A stretch of DNA of 54,444 nt from Eisenbergiella porci (GTDB lineage: Bacteria > Bacillota > Clostridia > Lachnospirales > Lachnospiraceae): NCBI RefSeq assembly GCF_009696275.1, contig NZ_VUMI01000038.1, forward strand, positions 1 through 54,444. The letters run 5' to 3'. Shown here one piece after another: positions 39,463 through 48,489 of this stretch. How positions within the stretch are numbered: the stretch's first letter is position 1; every line of letters starts with the position of its first letter. A program made the position numbers and the translations under genes. The notes under the pieces are model-generated. The model saw nothing but the letters and a program-made list of their open reading frames with translations, was not told where the DNA came from and did no database searches.

Positions 39463-40213
39463 AATGAAACCAAGGCTGGAGAAGTTTTACGATGTTGCAA
39501 CCGGAATTTTGGCGCTGTTTGCTGTATCTCTGGCTATCATTGACATGGATCGGGGGCTTAACGAATGGCAGCGCATAGCTGACAACATCGTGCTTGCTGT
39601 TTTTGTTGTCGATTATGTCGTGCGACTCTGTATTGCAAAGAATAAAAAAATATTTTTCAAAGAAAATATTTTTGACCTTGTTGCTATTTTTCCGTTTAAT
39701 TCATTTTTTAGAGCTTTTAGGATTGTTAGGCTTGCAAAGTTGGCAAAATTGGTAAAACTTTCAAAAATGTCGCGCCTTGTCTCTTATAGTCTCAGACTCT
39801 TGAAACGTGTTCGGGCTTTCTTAGATACGAACGGTTTCAAGTATGTTTTAGCGTTGAGCTGCGGGCTTGTCGCGATTGGTGGCGTTGCTATTCATTTTGC
39901 TGAGGGTATGGAGCTGTCGGACGGCTTTTGGTGGGCCTTTGTTACGACAACAACCGTAGGCTACGGAGATATTTCTCCCAGCACGGCGACCGGGCGCGCC
40001 ATAGCCATTATTTTAATGATTACCGGTATTGGTTTGATTGGTTCCCTAACGAGTACAATTACGTCTTTTTTTCTCAACCTAAAACCAGAAAAGCCGGAGC
40101 ATAAAGACGAGATACTCTCGGTTGTGCGGGCTCAGCTTGACGACCTTGAAAAAATGAGCAACGAGGATATTGATAGAATTTGTGAAATATTACAGACGTA
40201 CAAAAAGAAGTGA
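39458..40213 (+). CDS. Voltage-gated-type potassium channel (prophage cargo)
   Basis: The 251-residue protein has six membrane helices: S1 about 14-30, S2 43-60, S3 69-80, an S4-like segment (84-105) with Arg/Lys at every third place (R85, R88, R91, K94, K97, K100, K103), S5 127-147, pore loop and S6 179-206. The selectivity filter TVGYGD is at 166-171. A soluble helical tail follows. It would be a tetramer that conducts K+ in the inner membrane. Composition is clearly AT-richer than the neighbouring phage genes. It lies between repressor and recombinase, where lysogen-expressed immunity genes sit. Confidence 0.92.
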   Translation: MEMKPRLEKFYDVATGILALFAVSLAIIDMDRGLNEWQRIADNIVLAVFVVDYVVRLCIAKNKKIFFKENIFDLVAIFPFNSFFRAFRIVRLAKLAKLVKLSKMSRLVSYSLRLLKRVRAFLDTNGFKYVLALSCGLVAIGGVAIHFAEGMELSDGFWWAFVTTTTVGYGDISPSTATGRAIAIILMITGIGLIGSLTSTITSFFLNLKPEKPEHKDEILSVVRAQLDDLEKMSNEDIDRICEILQTYKKK

Positions 40214-40217
40214 CGTT

Positions 40218-40254
40218 TTTGTGCTCATATTACGAGAGGAGGCGATAGCATGGA
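40218..40254 (+). repeat. 37-bp leader repeat, copy 2 (before recombinase)
   Basis: Matches 39426-39462 at 33 of 37 positions and supplies the recombinase ribosome site (AGAGGAGG) and ATG. Such flanking copies suggest the channel gene was inserted by duplication of the original repressor-recombinase junction. Confidence 0.9.
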
Positions 40255-41863
40255 TCAAGTTGGTGTGATCTATGCGCGTTTCTCCAGCCACGCCCAGCGC
40301 GAGGAGTCGATTGAGGACCAGCTCAGAGAGTGCCACGCCTTCGCGGAGCGCAACGGGATCCGGATCGTTGAGGAATACTGCGACCAGGCCCTCACCGGAA
40401 AAACGGACGCAAGGCCGGCGTTCCAGCGTATGGTTAGAGACTCGGCAAAGGGCCGTTTCAGCATCGTGATCACCTATAAGGTGGACCGCTTCGCCAGGAA
40501 CCGGTACGACTCGGCCACATACAAGGCCAGGCTCAAGAAAAACGGTGTCCGGGTGCTCTATGCAAAAGAGACGATACCAGACGGGCCGGAAGGGATCATT
40601 CTGGAGAGCGTTCTGGAAGGATATGCCGAGTATTATTCCGCGAACCTTGCGCAAAATATCACGAGAGGGCTGGAGGGAAATGCTTTGAATTGTAGGACCA
40701 ACGGCGTCGTGGTTTTAGGATATAAAAAGAGTGACGACGACCATTATGAGATAGACGAGACGACCGCGCCGATCGTGCGCGAGATCTTCGAGAAGTATGC
40801 GTCCGGAGTCAAACAGATGGAGATCTGCGAGGAACTCAATGCCAGAGGCCTTAGGACGACACGGGGCGGGCCGTTTAATAAAAATAGCCTCGTGCGCATC
40901 CTGAAAAACCGGAAATATATCGGCGAATACCATTACATGGACGTCACGGTACCCGGAGGCATGCCGGCCATAATATCCGTCGAGCTGTTCGAGGATGTAC
41001 AACAAAAGCTCAAGAGAGGTAGACGCGCCCCGTCGAAGGACTGGAGCTGCGCGGACTTCCTTCTCACCGGCAAGCTGTTCTGTGGAGAATGTGGCGAGCC
41101 TATGGTTGGCACTTCTGGCCATGGCCGGAGCGGCCGCAAGTATAATTATTATATATGCGGGGCGAAAAAGCGCCGCCAGGGATGCAAAAAAGAAAACGTG
41201 GCCCAGGATTGGATCGAGGAGGTTGTTCTGGCGTACACGATGGAAGTCGTGCTCCAGGACGACACGATCCAGGAGATCGCTGACGGTGTGATGGACTTCC
41301 TGGCCAGAGAGGCAGCAGACGACGGCGTTCTGGTCAGCCTGGAAGCCCGTCTGGCCGAGGTCAAAACGTCGGTCAAAAACTTAATGAAGGCGATCGAGGC
41401 CGGGATTATTACGAAGGCCACGACCGAGCGCATGATGGAGCTGGAGAACGAGCGTGTTGAGCTCGAGGATGCGATTGCGATCGAGAAAATAAAAGAGCCA
41501 GAGATCGAGAGGGATCAGGTGGTTTTCTTCCTGGAGAAGTTCCGGGACGGAGATCTGAACGATCCAGCTTTTCGGTTGAGGCTTGTCGAGGCCTTTGTCT
41601 CGTCCGTGTACCTATGGGACGACGGCCGCATCGACATCAATTACAATTATACCGGCCAGGGCTCGAAGGTTTCGCTGGACCAGGCCGCCGACATCGTCTC
41701 AAAAATAGCCGGAGGAGACGGTTCGGACTTAGACTCGTCTGGTCCATTAAAAACACTGATAAAATGGGGCTTTTTTGGACACGATTTTAAAAAGGTAATA
41801 CCTGGAATTGTTCAAGGCTTTCCTGCAAATTCAATTTATTATTATTTTGGGGCTATGGAGTAG
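40250..41863 (+). CDS. Large serine recombinase (integrase)
   Basis: This 537-residue recombinase carries the catalytic resolvase domain (Ser12 in YARFSS, later DRFARN and YAEYYSANLAQNITRGLEGNAL), a recombinase domain (residues about 155-265) and a zinc ribbon (CGECGEPMVG...CGAKKRRQGC). A long coiled coil follows (about 355-430) and then the C-terminus. It integrates and excises the phage between attP and attB. The last 35 codons (from about 41750) are much AT-richer than the rest, hinting that the attachment site or a recombined end lies in the gene's 3' part. Confidence 0.92.
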   Translation: MDQVGVIYARFSSHAQREESIEDQLRECHAFAERNGIRIVEEYCDQALTGKTDARPAFQRMVRDSAKGRFSIVITYKVDRFARNRYDSATYKARLKKNGVRVLYAKETIPDGPEGIILESVLEGYAEYYSANLAQNITRGLEGNALNCRTNGVVVLGYKKSDDDHYEIDETTAPIVREIFEKYASGVKQMEICEELNARGLRTTRGGPFNKNSLVRILKNRKYIGEYHYMDVTVPGGMPAIISVELFEDVQQKLKRGRRAPSKDWSCADFLLTGKLFCGECGEPMVGTSGHGRSGRKYNYYICGAKKRRQGCKKENVAQDWIEEVVLAYTMEVVLQDDTIQEIADGVMDFLAREAADDGVLVSLEARLAEVKTSVKNLMKAIEAGIITKATTERMMELENERVELEDAIAIEKIKEPEIERDQVVFFLEKFRDGDLNDPAFRLRLVEAFVSSVYLWDDGRIDINYNYTGQGSKVSLDQAADIVSKIAGGDGSDLDSSGPLKTLIKWGFFGHDFKKVIPGIVQGFPANSIYYYFGAME

Positions 41864-41883
41864 AAGACTTAGGTTTTCTACTC
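41858..41883 (+). repeat. Hairpin spanning the recombinase stop codon
   Basis: GAGTAGAA (41858-41865) pairs perfectly with TTCTACTC (41876-41883) around the loop GACTTAGGTT. The recombinase stop codon lies inside the first arm. The following TATTTTA is only weakly T-rich. It is either the terminator of the recombinase gene or part of the attachment site. Confidence 0.4.
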
Positions 41884-41952
41884 TATTTTATAGTATAACA
41901 GAACGGAAAACGTACATAAATGAAGCAACAGGCTTCATGGGGAGGGAACAAT

Positions 41953-42111
41953 ATGCACAAGGAATACTTACTCAGCTGCTTTGACATGACAAAAATGGAA
42001 GATGAAAATGAATTCTTTGAATCCTTCGATGAGATGGAGCTTTTTATAGAGCAAAATAAAGAAAATATAATAATTGACGGGACATATCATCTGGAGGAGC
42101 TCAATCTCTAA
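41953..42111 (+). CDS. Small acidic protein, unknown
   Basis: The 52-residue protein (MHKEYLLSCFDMTKMEDENEFFESFDEMELFIEQN...) is acidic and rich in Phe. The ATG at 41953 has a GGGAGGG site; the longer frame from 41920 lacks one. It lies between the phage right end and a broken MATE gene. Composition and place suggest the host chromosome, but it could be the last phage gene. Confidence 0.5.
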   Translation: MHKEYLLSCFDMTKMEDENEFFESFDEMELFIEQNKENIIIDGTYHLEELNL

Positions 42112-42143
42112 GGAAGACATGACAGGAGGCTCACAGAAGCTTT

Positions 42144-43096
42144 ATGGCAGCAACAAGAAAAAAAGATACGCTTATGACAGAGGGCGCTATCTGGAAAAAC
42201 ATTCTTCTGTTTGCACTTCCCCTGATGCTGGGGAATATTTTTCAGCAGCTTTACAATACGGTAGACAGTATTGTGGTGGGCAATTTTGTGGGAAAAGAAG
42301 CACTTGCGGCGGTGGGTACAACGGACAGCATCATAAATACCTTTATCGGATTTTTTTCCGGACTGGCGACCGGTTCGGGGATTATTATATCCCAGTATTT
42401 TGGCGAGAAAAATGAAAAGGGTGTGCGCGGAAGGTAAGAATCAATCCGGTGATGACTCGTAAAATATTTCAAATCGATCTGCCTTCCGCGCTGCAGATGG
42501 CGGTTACTTCGTTTTCCAATGTATTTGTCCAGTCCTATATCAATCATTTTGGTTCTGCTGCCATGGCAGGCTGGTCCTCTTATGGGAAAATAGATAAATT
42601 CTGCCTGCTTCCCATTCAGAGTATTTCGATGGGGGTAACCACCTTTGTAGGCCAGAATCTGGGCGCCAGAAAGCTTGAAAGAGTGAAGCGGAGTACCAGG
42701 GTGGGGCTCATGATTTGTTTTGGTATAGCCCTTGTTATCATTATTCCGGTGTGGCTTGCCGCCGGCTCGCTTGTGAGGCTTTTTAACCAGAGCCCGGATG
42801 TCCTGTCCTATGGCACGTTGTTTGTCCGCCTTGAAATGCCGTTCTATTTTGCGCTGTGTATCAATCAGATATACGCGGGGACGCTCAGAGGCGTGGGAAA
42901 TACAAAGGCGCCCATGGTGATCATGATGTCCTGCTTCATTGTTTTCCGGCAGGTGTATCTGTTTTCCGTTTCTCATATTACCGAGTCAATCATCTGGGTA
43001 GCGCTGGGGTATCCCTTTGGCTGGATTCTGTGCAGCCTGTGCCTTGTTCTTTATTTCAGGCATACCAATCTGGAGAAGTACAGGGTGGCCGGATAA
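42144..43096 (+). pseudogene. MATE-family exporter with internal deletion and frameshift
   Basis: The first part (42144-42437, 97 residues) has the MATE N-terminus (ILLFALPLMLGNIFQQLYNTVDSIVVG...GIIISQYFGEKNEKG). After a stop, frame 42449-43096 continues with the second half of a MATE protein (LPSALQMAVTSFSNVFVQSYINHFGSAAMAGWSSYGKI...). About 130-140 residues (helices 3-6) of a normal 450-residue exporter are missing and the frames do not match. A single deletion near 42425-42435 explains both. It was a multidrug or organic cation exporter; it is inactive now. Confidence 0.85.
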
Positions 43097-43216
43097 TGGG
43101 AGAATGCCGTTCTGTAAAATCGGCGGCAAACGGCTGTAACGGATTTTTCAGCCGCAGGTAAAGCACTGGATAAGTACAGACCGCATATAATATCAAAAAC
43201 AGGAAATGGGTGGAAT

Positions 43217-44035
43217 ATGTATTTTGTAAAGACATCCGATGATATAAATCTTGCTGTCTATGATTATAACCCCAAGGGAAAGAAAGCGGTGCTTCTGATT
43301 CATGGCTGGCCGCTGTCCCATCTGATGTATGAATACCAGCTGGAGATGCTGATTTCCTGCGGTTACAGGGTAATCACCATGGATTTGAGAGGCTTTGGAA
43401 ATTCCGATGTGCCTGCAGACGGCTACTGTTATGACCAGATGGCGGAGGATATTTATAAAGTGGTGTGTGCGCTGCGACTGAACCGGTTTACGCTGGCCGG
43501 ATTTTCCATGGGCGGGGCTGTCGTGCTCCGGTATATGAAAAAATTCCAGGGATACGGCGTGGAGCGGCTGATTCTGCTTGCCGCCGCAGCGCCCAGCTGG
43601 ACCAGGAGAGAGGGCTTCCCTTACGGGCTGACCAGGGAATATGTGAACGGGCTTATCAGGGAAGCCTGTACGGATCGTCCCAGGCTGGCCTGTAAATTCA
43701 GCCATGAACAGCTTTTTGCAAGCTGCCAGTCCGAGCCTTTGAAAAACTGGTTTGAGGATATAGCCCTTTCCGCTTCAGGGATCGGTACGGTGCAGGCGGC
43801 CATTGCGCTGCGGGATGAGGATGGTAGAAATGATCTGAAGGCTGTTGATGTCCCAACTGTGATCATCCATGGGAAAAAGGATGTGGTGGTATCCAGTCTG
43901 CTGGCGGAGTATCAGCACATGGCAATCCAGGGCTCCAAGCTGTATGAGCTGGAAAACAGCGGGCACGGTATCGTTTATGATGAGTTGGAACGTTTTAACG
44001 ATTTGTTTTTGATGGCGGTGGAAGGAAAGTGCTGA
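43217..44035 (+). CDS. Alpha/beta hydrolase
   Basis: The 272-residue protein has the hydrolase fold: LLIHGWPLSHLMYEYQ (oxyanion loop), DLRGFGNSD, the nucleophile elbow GFSMGG (Ser), a late Asp in IIHGKKDVVV and the catalytic His in ENSGHGIVYDE. It resembles non-haem chloroperoxidase or arylesterase-type enzymes. No signal peptide, so it is cytoplasmic. The substrate cannot be told. Confidence 0.88.
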   Translation: MYFVKTSDDINLAVYDYNPKGKKAVLLIHGWPLSHLMYEYQLEMLISCGYRVITMDLRGFGNSDVPADGYCYDQMAEDIYKVVCALRLNRFTLAGFSMGGAVVLRYMKKFQGYGVERLILLAAAAPSWTRREGFPYGLTREYVNGLIREACTDRPRLACKFSHEQLFASCQSEPLKNWFEDIALSASGIGTVQAAIALRDEDGRNDLKAVDVPTVIIHGKKDVVVSSLLAEYQHMAIQGSKLYELENSGHGIVYDELERFNDLFLMAVEGKC

Positions 44036-44087
44036 TACCAACCGTTTTTACTTCAAGGTTTTATGAAATATATAGAGAAAGCAAAAA

Positions 44088-44118
44088 AGGCAGATATCCT
44101 TTTCCGGGATACCTGCCT
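44088..44118 (-). terminator. Convergent intrinsic terminator
   Basis: AGGCAGATATCC (44088-44099) pairs with GGATACCTGCCT (44107-44118), one mismatch. On the minus strand it is followed by a T run (complement of 44082-44087), ending the DUF3006 gene. It may also act for the hydrolase gene on the plus strand. Confidence 0.7.
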
Positions 44119-44131
44119 TCTCTGTCATGCT

Positions 44132-44344
44132 TCAGCCAAACAGCCTTTTCCTTTTTTCTTCAATCCTTCTGCGCCGCTCCTGTGTTGCGTCGCTGTCTAC
44201 TCGGTAAACGCCATCCTCATACACCAATACGTCGCCCTCCATGGACTGTGGCGGCAATTCGCAGCGGGGGACAAGAAGGGTGGTGCGGTCTTCCTTTTCA
44301 CAGACTGCGTTATCACCTTCAAAACGATCAATGATATAGCTCAT
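44132..44344 (-). CDS. DUF3006 family protein
   Basis: The 70-residue protein (MSYIIDRFEGDNAVCEKEDRTTLLVPRCELPPQSMEGDVLVYEDGVYRVD, then a basic helix) matches the short DUF3006 family. I chose ATG 44344 for its AAAGGAG site. DUF3006 genes often lie behind genes of ComEC-like secreted metallo-beta-lactamase proteins, as here. The function is unknown. Confidence 0.85.
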   Translation of the reverse strand: MSYIIDRFEGDNAVCEKEDRTTLLVPRCELPPQSMEGDVLVYEDGVYRVDSDATQERRRRIEEKRKRLFG

Positions 44345-44379
44345 AAATTCTCCTTTCAGCCCTGTAACCCGGGCGGACA

Positions 44380-45561
44380 TCAGGGATTGCACTGACTGCA
44401 GGGCGAATAGCCCATGCCGGTTATTTCCTCCCTGCTTCCTTCATAGTAAATTTTATTGGCCTCCTTCATCTGGGCAACAGAGGCGCAGTCCGGGTAGTGG
44501 AACTTCATGCTGTTTTTATTCAGTACATAGGTAGCCGCCTTAGGAGCATCTTCCTGCACAGTTCCCGGCAAAGCTTCCCCGGAGCCTGGGGAAGCGGCGG
44601 TTTCCCATGTGATTCGGCTTCCGTCTGAAGTGGCTATCAGCGTTCCATGTTCATCCGTACGGTATACCCTGATGCCGGAGGAGGACAGCTTTTCCATGGT
44701 TTCCCTGTGAGGATGGCCGTAGCTGTTGTCTGTTCCGCAGGAAATCACTGCACAGGAGGGGCTGACCGCCTGGAGGAATTCATCGCAGGTGGAAGTGGAA
44801 CTGCCATGATGGCCCAGCTTCAGGACGTCGGCCTTCAGGGAAAGGCCGCTTTCCGTCATGGCTTTTTCCGAAGGCGCCTCCGCATCGCCGCACATAACAA
44901 AGGCATTGGAGCCAAAGGCCAGCCGGATTCCAACGGACAGGTTGTTCAGATCACCGTCCTTTGCCGCCTGTTCGGCAATGTCTGCGGCAGGGGAGAGAAT
45001 GGTAAAATCAGCCTCTCCAAGAGAATAGGTATCGCCCGGCTCTGGTCTGGTGACCCGAAGCTCCTTTTCCAGAAGCGCATCCAGCACATCCTCATAGGTC
45101 CGCGTTGTATGGGATACGTCTGGCATGATGACCGTGCCGATGTCAAATGCACGGATAACGTCGTCCATCCCGCCGATATGATCCTCATGGGGATGTGTTC
45201 CTATCAGATAGGATAGCTTTGTAACTCCCAGAGATTGTAAATATGCGGTGACGGTGGGACCGCTTTCATTGGTGCCGGCGTCCACCAGCATATTTTCCGC
45301 TCCTGACTGGATGAGTATGGAATCTCCCTGTCCCACGTCGATGAAATGTACTTTTAGTACCCCGGCAGCATCCGGCGCCGGAACCGGCTGGGCTGCCGTT
45401 TCCTCAGACCTGCTCATTTCACCCGGGCCGGATACTGCGGAGGCGCATCCTGTAAAAATGAGGGAAGCGCACAACGCCAGAGAAGCGGAAAACAGGAACC
45501 TTCGGAAAGTACCGTATCCGTTTCTGCGTACTGCATACATATGTTTTAAATTCGCTTTCAT
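44380..45561 (-). CDS. Secreted ComEC/Rec2-type metallo-beta-lactamase lipoprotein
   Basis: The 393-residue protein has a lipoprotein signal (about 1-39 with LIFTGC lipobox). A metallo-beta-lactamase domain follows: VHFIDVGQGDSILIQ, THPHEDHIGG (metal-binding motif), VMCGDAE, LKLGHHGSS and SYGHPH. The C-terminal domain ATYVLNKNSMKFHYPDC...CSQC resembles Ada-type metal-binding modules. It is likely an extracellular nuclease or phosphodiesterase. It is followed by the DUF3006 gene after a 35-base gap. Confidence 0.88.
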   Translation of the reverse strand: MKANLKHMYAVRRNGYGTFRRFLFSASLALCASLIFTGCASAVSGPGEMSRSEETAAQPVPAPDAAGVLKVHFIDVGQGDSILIQSGAENMLVDAGTNESGPTVTAYLQSLGVTKLSYLIGTHPHEDHIGGMDDVIRAFDIGTVIMPDVSHTTRTYEDVLDALLEKELRVTRPEPGDTYSLGEADFTILSPAADIAEQAAKDGDLNNLSVGIRLAFGSNAFVMCGDAEAPSEKAMTESGLSLKADVLKLGHHGSSTSTCDEFLQAVSPSCAVISCGTDNSYGHPHRETMEKLSSSGIRVYRTDEHGTLIATSDGSRITWETAASPGSGEALPGTVQEDAPKAATYVLNKNSMKFHYPDCASVAQMKEANKIYYEGSREEITGMGYSPCSQCNP

Positions 45562-45622
45562 GTTCTAATCCTCCTGACACTTTATGATATAACAGATTCC
45601 CGCGGAAGAAAAGAAAAAAATA

Positions 45623-45681
45623 AGGCATGTGCCAACCGCCATTTTCCGTCCTGTTACGGGACTGGCGGTTGGCACATGCCT
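45623..45681 (-). terminator. Intrinsic terminator with 19-bp perfect stem
   Basis: Positions 45623-45641 pair perfectly with 45663-45681 (AGGCATGTGCCAACCGCCA and its complement) around a 21-base loop. On the minus strand the stem is followed by a T-rich run (complement of 45607-45622), so it ends the rubrerythrin transcript. No gene between 45562 and 45694. Confidence 0.9.
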
Positions 45682-45694
45682 TTTCAGGGCCTTC

Positions 45695-46291
45695 CTATTC
45701 GCTGAAGGGAGCCATGGATACGCGGATAAAATAGCCTTTGTCGTGATCGCAGACCGGGCATTTTTCCGGCGCATTTGTACCGGTGTATACATAGCCGCAG
45801 TTTAAGCAGATCCAGCCGGTTTCCACATCGGAAACAAAAAGCCTGTTCTGTTCCATAAGCTGGGCAAACTTCCCGAAGCGGTCTCCGTGTGTTTTTTCAA
45901 TTGCGGAGATCATATGGAAGGATGCGGCAACCCTGGAGAAGCCTTCCTCCGCGGCTTTGTCTCCAAAAGCCTTATAAATCGGATCATATTCTTCATATTC
46001 ATTGTGCTGTGCGGACAGAAGAAGCTGCTTTATATCAGGATAAATATCTACAGGGTAGCCGCCGTCCACAACGATGGTTTCTCCCGCAAGCTCCTTTAAG
46101 TGATTATAAAAAATTTCTGCATGCTCCTTTTCCTGGTTGGCCGTAAATGTAAAAACGGCTTCAATAACATGAAGGCCATCCTTTTTAGCCTGGGAGGCTG
46201 CAAATGTATAACGGTTTCTTGCCTGACTTTCACCTGCAAAGGCACGCATCAGGTTATCCTTTGTTTCACTGTTCCTGAAATCAATGGGCAT
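45695..46291 (-). CDS. Rubrerythrin
   Basis: The 198-residue peroxide-reducing protein has the diiron four-helix domain (LMRAFAGESQARNRYTFAA, FTANQEKEHAEIF, AASFHMISAIEKTHGDRF) with the Glu and ExxH ligands, and a C-terminal rubredoxin domain (WICLNCGYVYTG...EKCPVCDHDKGYF). It scavenges H2O2 in anaerobes. I chose ATG 46291, 9 bases after AAGGAG; another ATG is 6 bases further upstream. Confidence 0.93.
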   Translation of the reverse strand: MPIDFRNSETKDNLMRAFAGESQARNRYTFAASQAKKDGLHVIEAVFTFTANQEKEHAEIFYNHLKELAGETIVVDGGYPVDIYPDIKQLLLSAQHNEYEEYDPIYKAFGDKAAEEGFSRVAASFHMISAIEKTHGDRFGKFAQLMEQNRLFVSDVETGWICLNCGYVYTGTNAPEKCPVCDHDKGYFIRVSMAPFSE

Positions 46292-46462
46292 TTTCATCCA
46301 CTCCTTTTCTGATATGGTTATTTCTAGTATGGGCAGCGGGAAAAGGTTTATACTTTTTTTATAGTAAGTTTTCAGCCAGTTAATTGCAATTTGTGTACAT
46401 AAGGGTAAAATGAAGAACAGAGTAGCAGACACAAGAGTCTGTATGAATGGGAGACATGTAAA

Positions 46463-46858
46463 ATGAAAGAAAAACTGATACGGTTTATGCAGGGCAGGTA
46501 TGGGGTGGACCAGTTTACCAGATTCCTGATGGGAGTGGCGCTGGCGTGCATGATCATTTCTCTTTTTACCAGAAATGCCGTCTGGTCGTTTCTGATCTTA
46601 TTAGTTCTGGTTTACAGCTATTTCCGTATGTTCTCCAAAAATATCCAAAAGCGCTATGCGGAAAATCAGAAATATCTGCAGATGACTGCCGGAATCAGAA
46701 AAAAATGGGCATCCTTCCAGAGGGATATGAAGGACAGAAAAACCCATCACATTTACAGATGCCCTGGCTGCAAACAGAAAATCAGGGTTCCGAAGGGAAA
46801 AGGGAAAATCGCAATCCGCTGCCCGAAGTGTCAAACGGAATTTATCAAGAAGAGCTGA
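46463..46858 (+). CDS. Membrane protein with C-terminal zinc ribbon
   Basis: The 131-residue protein has two hydrophobic segments (about 19-35 and 40-54), a basic linker and a C-terminal zinc ribbon (YRCPGCKQKIRVPKGKGKIAIRCPKCQTEF). It is the first gene of a plus-strand group with the DUF5685 and J-domain genes. Function unknown; such proteins are common in Clostridia. Confidence 0.75.
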   Translation: MKEKLIRFMQGRYGVDQFTRFLMGVALACMIISLFTRNAVWSFLILLVLVYSYFRMFSKNIQKRYAENQKYLQMTAGIRKKWASFQRDMKDRKTHHIYRCPGCKQKIRVPKGKGKIAIRCPKCQTEFIKKS

Positions 46859-46870
46859 CGGGAGAAAAAT

Positions 46871-47710
46871 ATGTTCGGGTACGTAATTGTTAACAAACAG
46901 GAATTGAAATTCAGGGATTTTGATTTATATCAGTCCTATTATTGCGGCTTCTGCCGGGAGCTTAAGGAGAGATACGGTGTAAAGGGCCAGATTACGGTAA
47001 CCTATGACATGACGTTTCTGATTCTGCTTCTGACAGGCCTTTATGAAACTGAGGACAAAGTAAGCGAGTGTAAGTGCATTGCCCATCCCTTTGACAAACA
47101 TCCCACAAGAAGGAATTCCTTTACGGAATATGCGGCGGATATGAACATCCTCCTTACCTATTATCAATGTATGGACGACTGGGAGGATGAGAAAAAGGTA
47201 TGGAAGAGAGGTTATGCAGGCATCCTGAAAAAAGCCTTCCGGGACACATCGGCAAGGTACCCGGAAAAGGCCGAGGTAATTTCCGCCCAACTGAATGCGC
47301 TCCATGAATATGAAAAAAAAGGAGAAAAAAATCTTGACATTGTAGCAGGGTGTTTTGGTAATATAATGTCGGAGATTTTTGCCTTCAGAAAAGACGAGTG
47401 GGAGGAAGACCTTCGCAGGATGGGCTTTTTTCTGGGGAAGTATATTTATTTGATGGACGCTTATGAAGATATGGAAAAGGATGAAAAAAACGGAAACTTC
47501 AATCCCTTCCTTTCCATGCGCGGCGAGAGCGGTTTTGATGATAAGGTTTATCAGATTTTAAGAATGATGATGGCAGAGTGCTCCAGAGCGTTTGAAAAAC
47601 TCCCCATTCTTGAGAATACGGATATTCTCCGGAATATTCTTTACTCCGGCGTCTGGTGCCGGTACGAGATGGTAAGAGGCAGAAGAAAGGAACAGCAGGA
47701 AAATGCGTGA
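46871..47710 (+). CDS. DUF5685 family protein
   Basis: The 279-residue protein ([36 protein letters not shown], then [64 protein letters not shown]) matches DUF5685. It has CGFC and two DDxxD-like acidic motifs in helices that resemble isoprenoid synthases, a hint only. Its end overlaps the J-domain gene by 8 bases, so they are coupled. Confidence 0.85.
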   Translation: MFGYVIVNKQELKFRDFDLYQSYYCGFCRELKERYGVKGQITVTYDMTFLILLLTGLYETEDKVSECKCIAHPFDKHPTRRNSFTEYAADMNILLTYYQCMDDWEDEKKVWKRGYAGILKKAFRDTSARYPEKAEVISAQLNALHEYEKKGEKNLDIVAGCFGNIMSEIFAFRKDEWEEDLRRMGFFLGKYIYLMDAYEDMEKDEKNGNFNPFLSMRGESGFDDKVYQILRMMMAECSRAFEKLPILENTDILRNILYSGVWCRYEMVRGRRKEQQENA

Positions 47711-48446
47711 CCCGTATCAGGTACTGGGTGTATCCCGTGATGCATCTGACGAAGAAATTAAAAAAGCGTATCGAGCACTGAGCAGAAAATATCACCCCGA
47801 TGCCAATGTCAACAATCCGAATAAGGAACAGGCGGAAGAAAAGTTCAAGGAGATCCAGCAGGCTTACCAGCGGATTATGGATGAAAGACAGCATGGAACC
47901 TCCAGCAGCTATTCAGGAAGCTCCGGCTCCGGAAGCTATGGAGGCGGTTACCAAAATTACGGCGGTTTCGGTGATTTTGAAGATTTATTCGGCAGCTTCG
48001 GCTTTGGCGGCCAGAGCTACCGGAGACAGCAGAGCGCTGCGGGCGGTGACGAGTATACGGTTCACATGAACGCGGCCTTTAACTATATCCAGAGCAGACA
48101 TTTCAGGGAAGCCCTTAACGTCCTTTCCGGCATCAGTGAGAGAACTGCAAAATGGTATTATTACAGCTCCATTGCCAATTCAGGGCTTGGAAATAATGTG
48201 ATAGCCCTGGAGCATGCAAAGAAAGCAGCGGCGATGGAACCGGGAAACCAGCAGTATCGAGTATGGCAGCAGCAGATGGAATCCGGCGGAAGCTGGTATC
48301 AGACACAGCAGTCCCCTTACGGAATGCCGGCAATGGACGGAAGCAACTGGTGCCTGAAGCTCTGCATTGCGAACCTGATCTGCAACATGTGCTGCGGGGG
48401 CGGCGGCCTGTGCTGCGGAGGCGGCATTCCAATAGGAAGGTTCTGA
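47703..48446 (+). CDS. DnaJ-domain (J-domain) protein
   Basis: The 247-residue protein has a J domain ([36 protein letters not shown], with HPD) and then a Ser/Gly-rich linker. A TPR-like helical part follows ([37 protein letters not shown]), and the Cys/Gly-rich end has [14 protein letters not shown]. It should recruit an Hsp70. No Cys-rich central zinc domain, so it is a co-chaperone and not DnaJ itself. Confidence 0.88.
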   Translation: MRDPYQVLGVSRDASDEEIKKAYRALSRKYHPDANVNNPNKEQAEEKFKEIQQAYQRIMDERQHGTSSSYSGSSGSGSYGGGYQNYGGFGDFEDLFGSFGFGGQSYRRQQSAAGGDEYTVHMNAAFNYIQSRHFREALNVLSGISERTAKWYYYSSIANSGLGNNVIALEHAKKAAAMEPGNQQYRVWQQQMESGGSWYQTQQSPYGMPAMDGSNWCLKLCIANLICNMCCGGGGLCCGGGIPIGRF

Positions 48447-48489
48447 TGCGCCTGCCATTTTGCGGCAGGAAAAGAAAGGAGTACGGAAT

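Larger units (their letters stand above)
251..41900. mobile_element. Complete temperate myovirus-type prophage carrying a DGR
   Basis: A full phage gene order is present: integration and repressor genes at the right end, a leftward early operon, packaging, head, tail, baseplate and fibre genes, then lysis genes at the left end. Most genes are tightly packed with ATGA or TTGA overlaps and strong AGGAGG sites, and only one (2428-2676) is visibly broken, so the prophage looks functional. The edges are approximate. The left edge is somewhere between the tmRNA-like tail (250) and the terminator (341). The right edge is near the recombinase 3' end or within the next 90 bases. No convincing core repeat shared by the two ends was found by eye. 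Confidence 0.85.

Noticed and set aside
241-41865. TGGAGTAGA near 41857 and TCTACTCCA near 241 as an att core
   Set aside because: The match is only 9 bases and is inverted, whereas att cores flanking a prophage are direct repeats.
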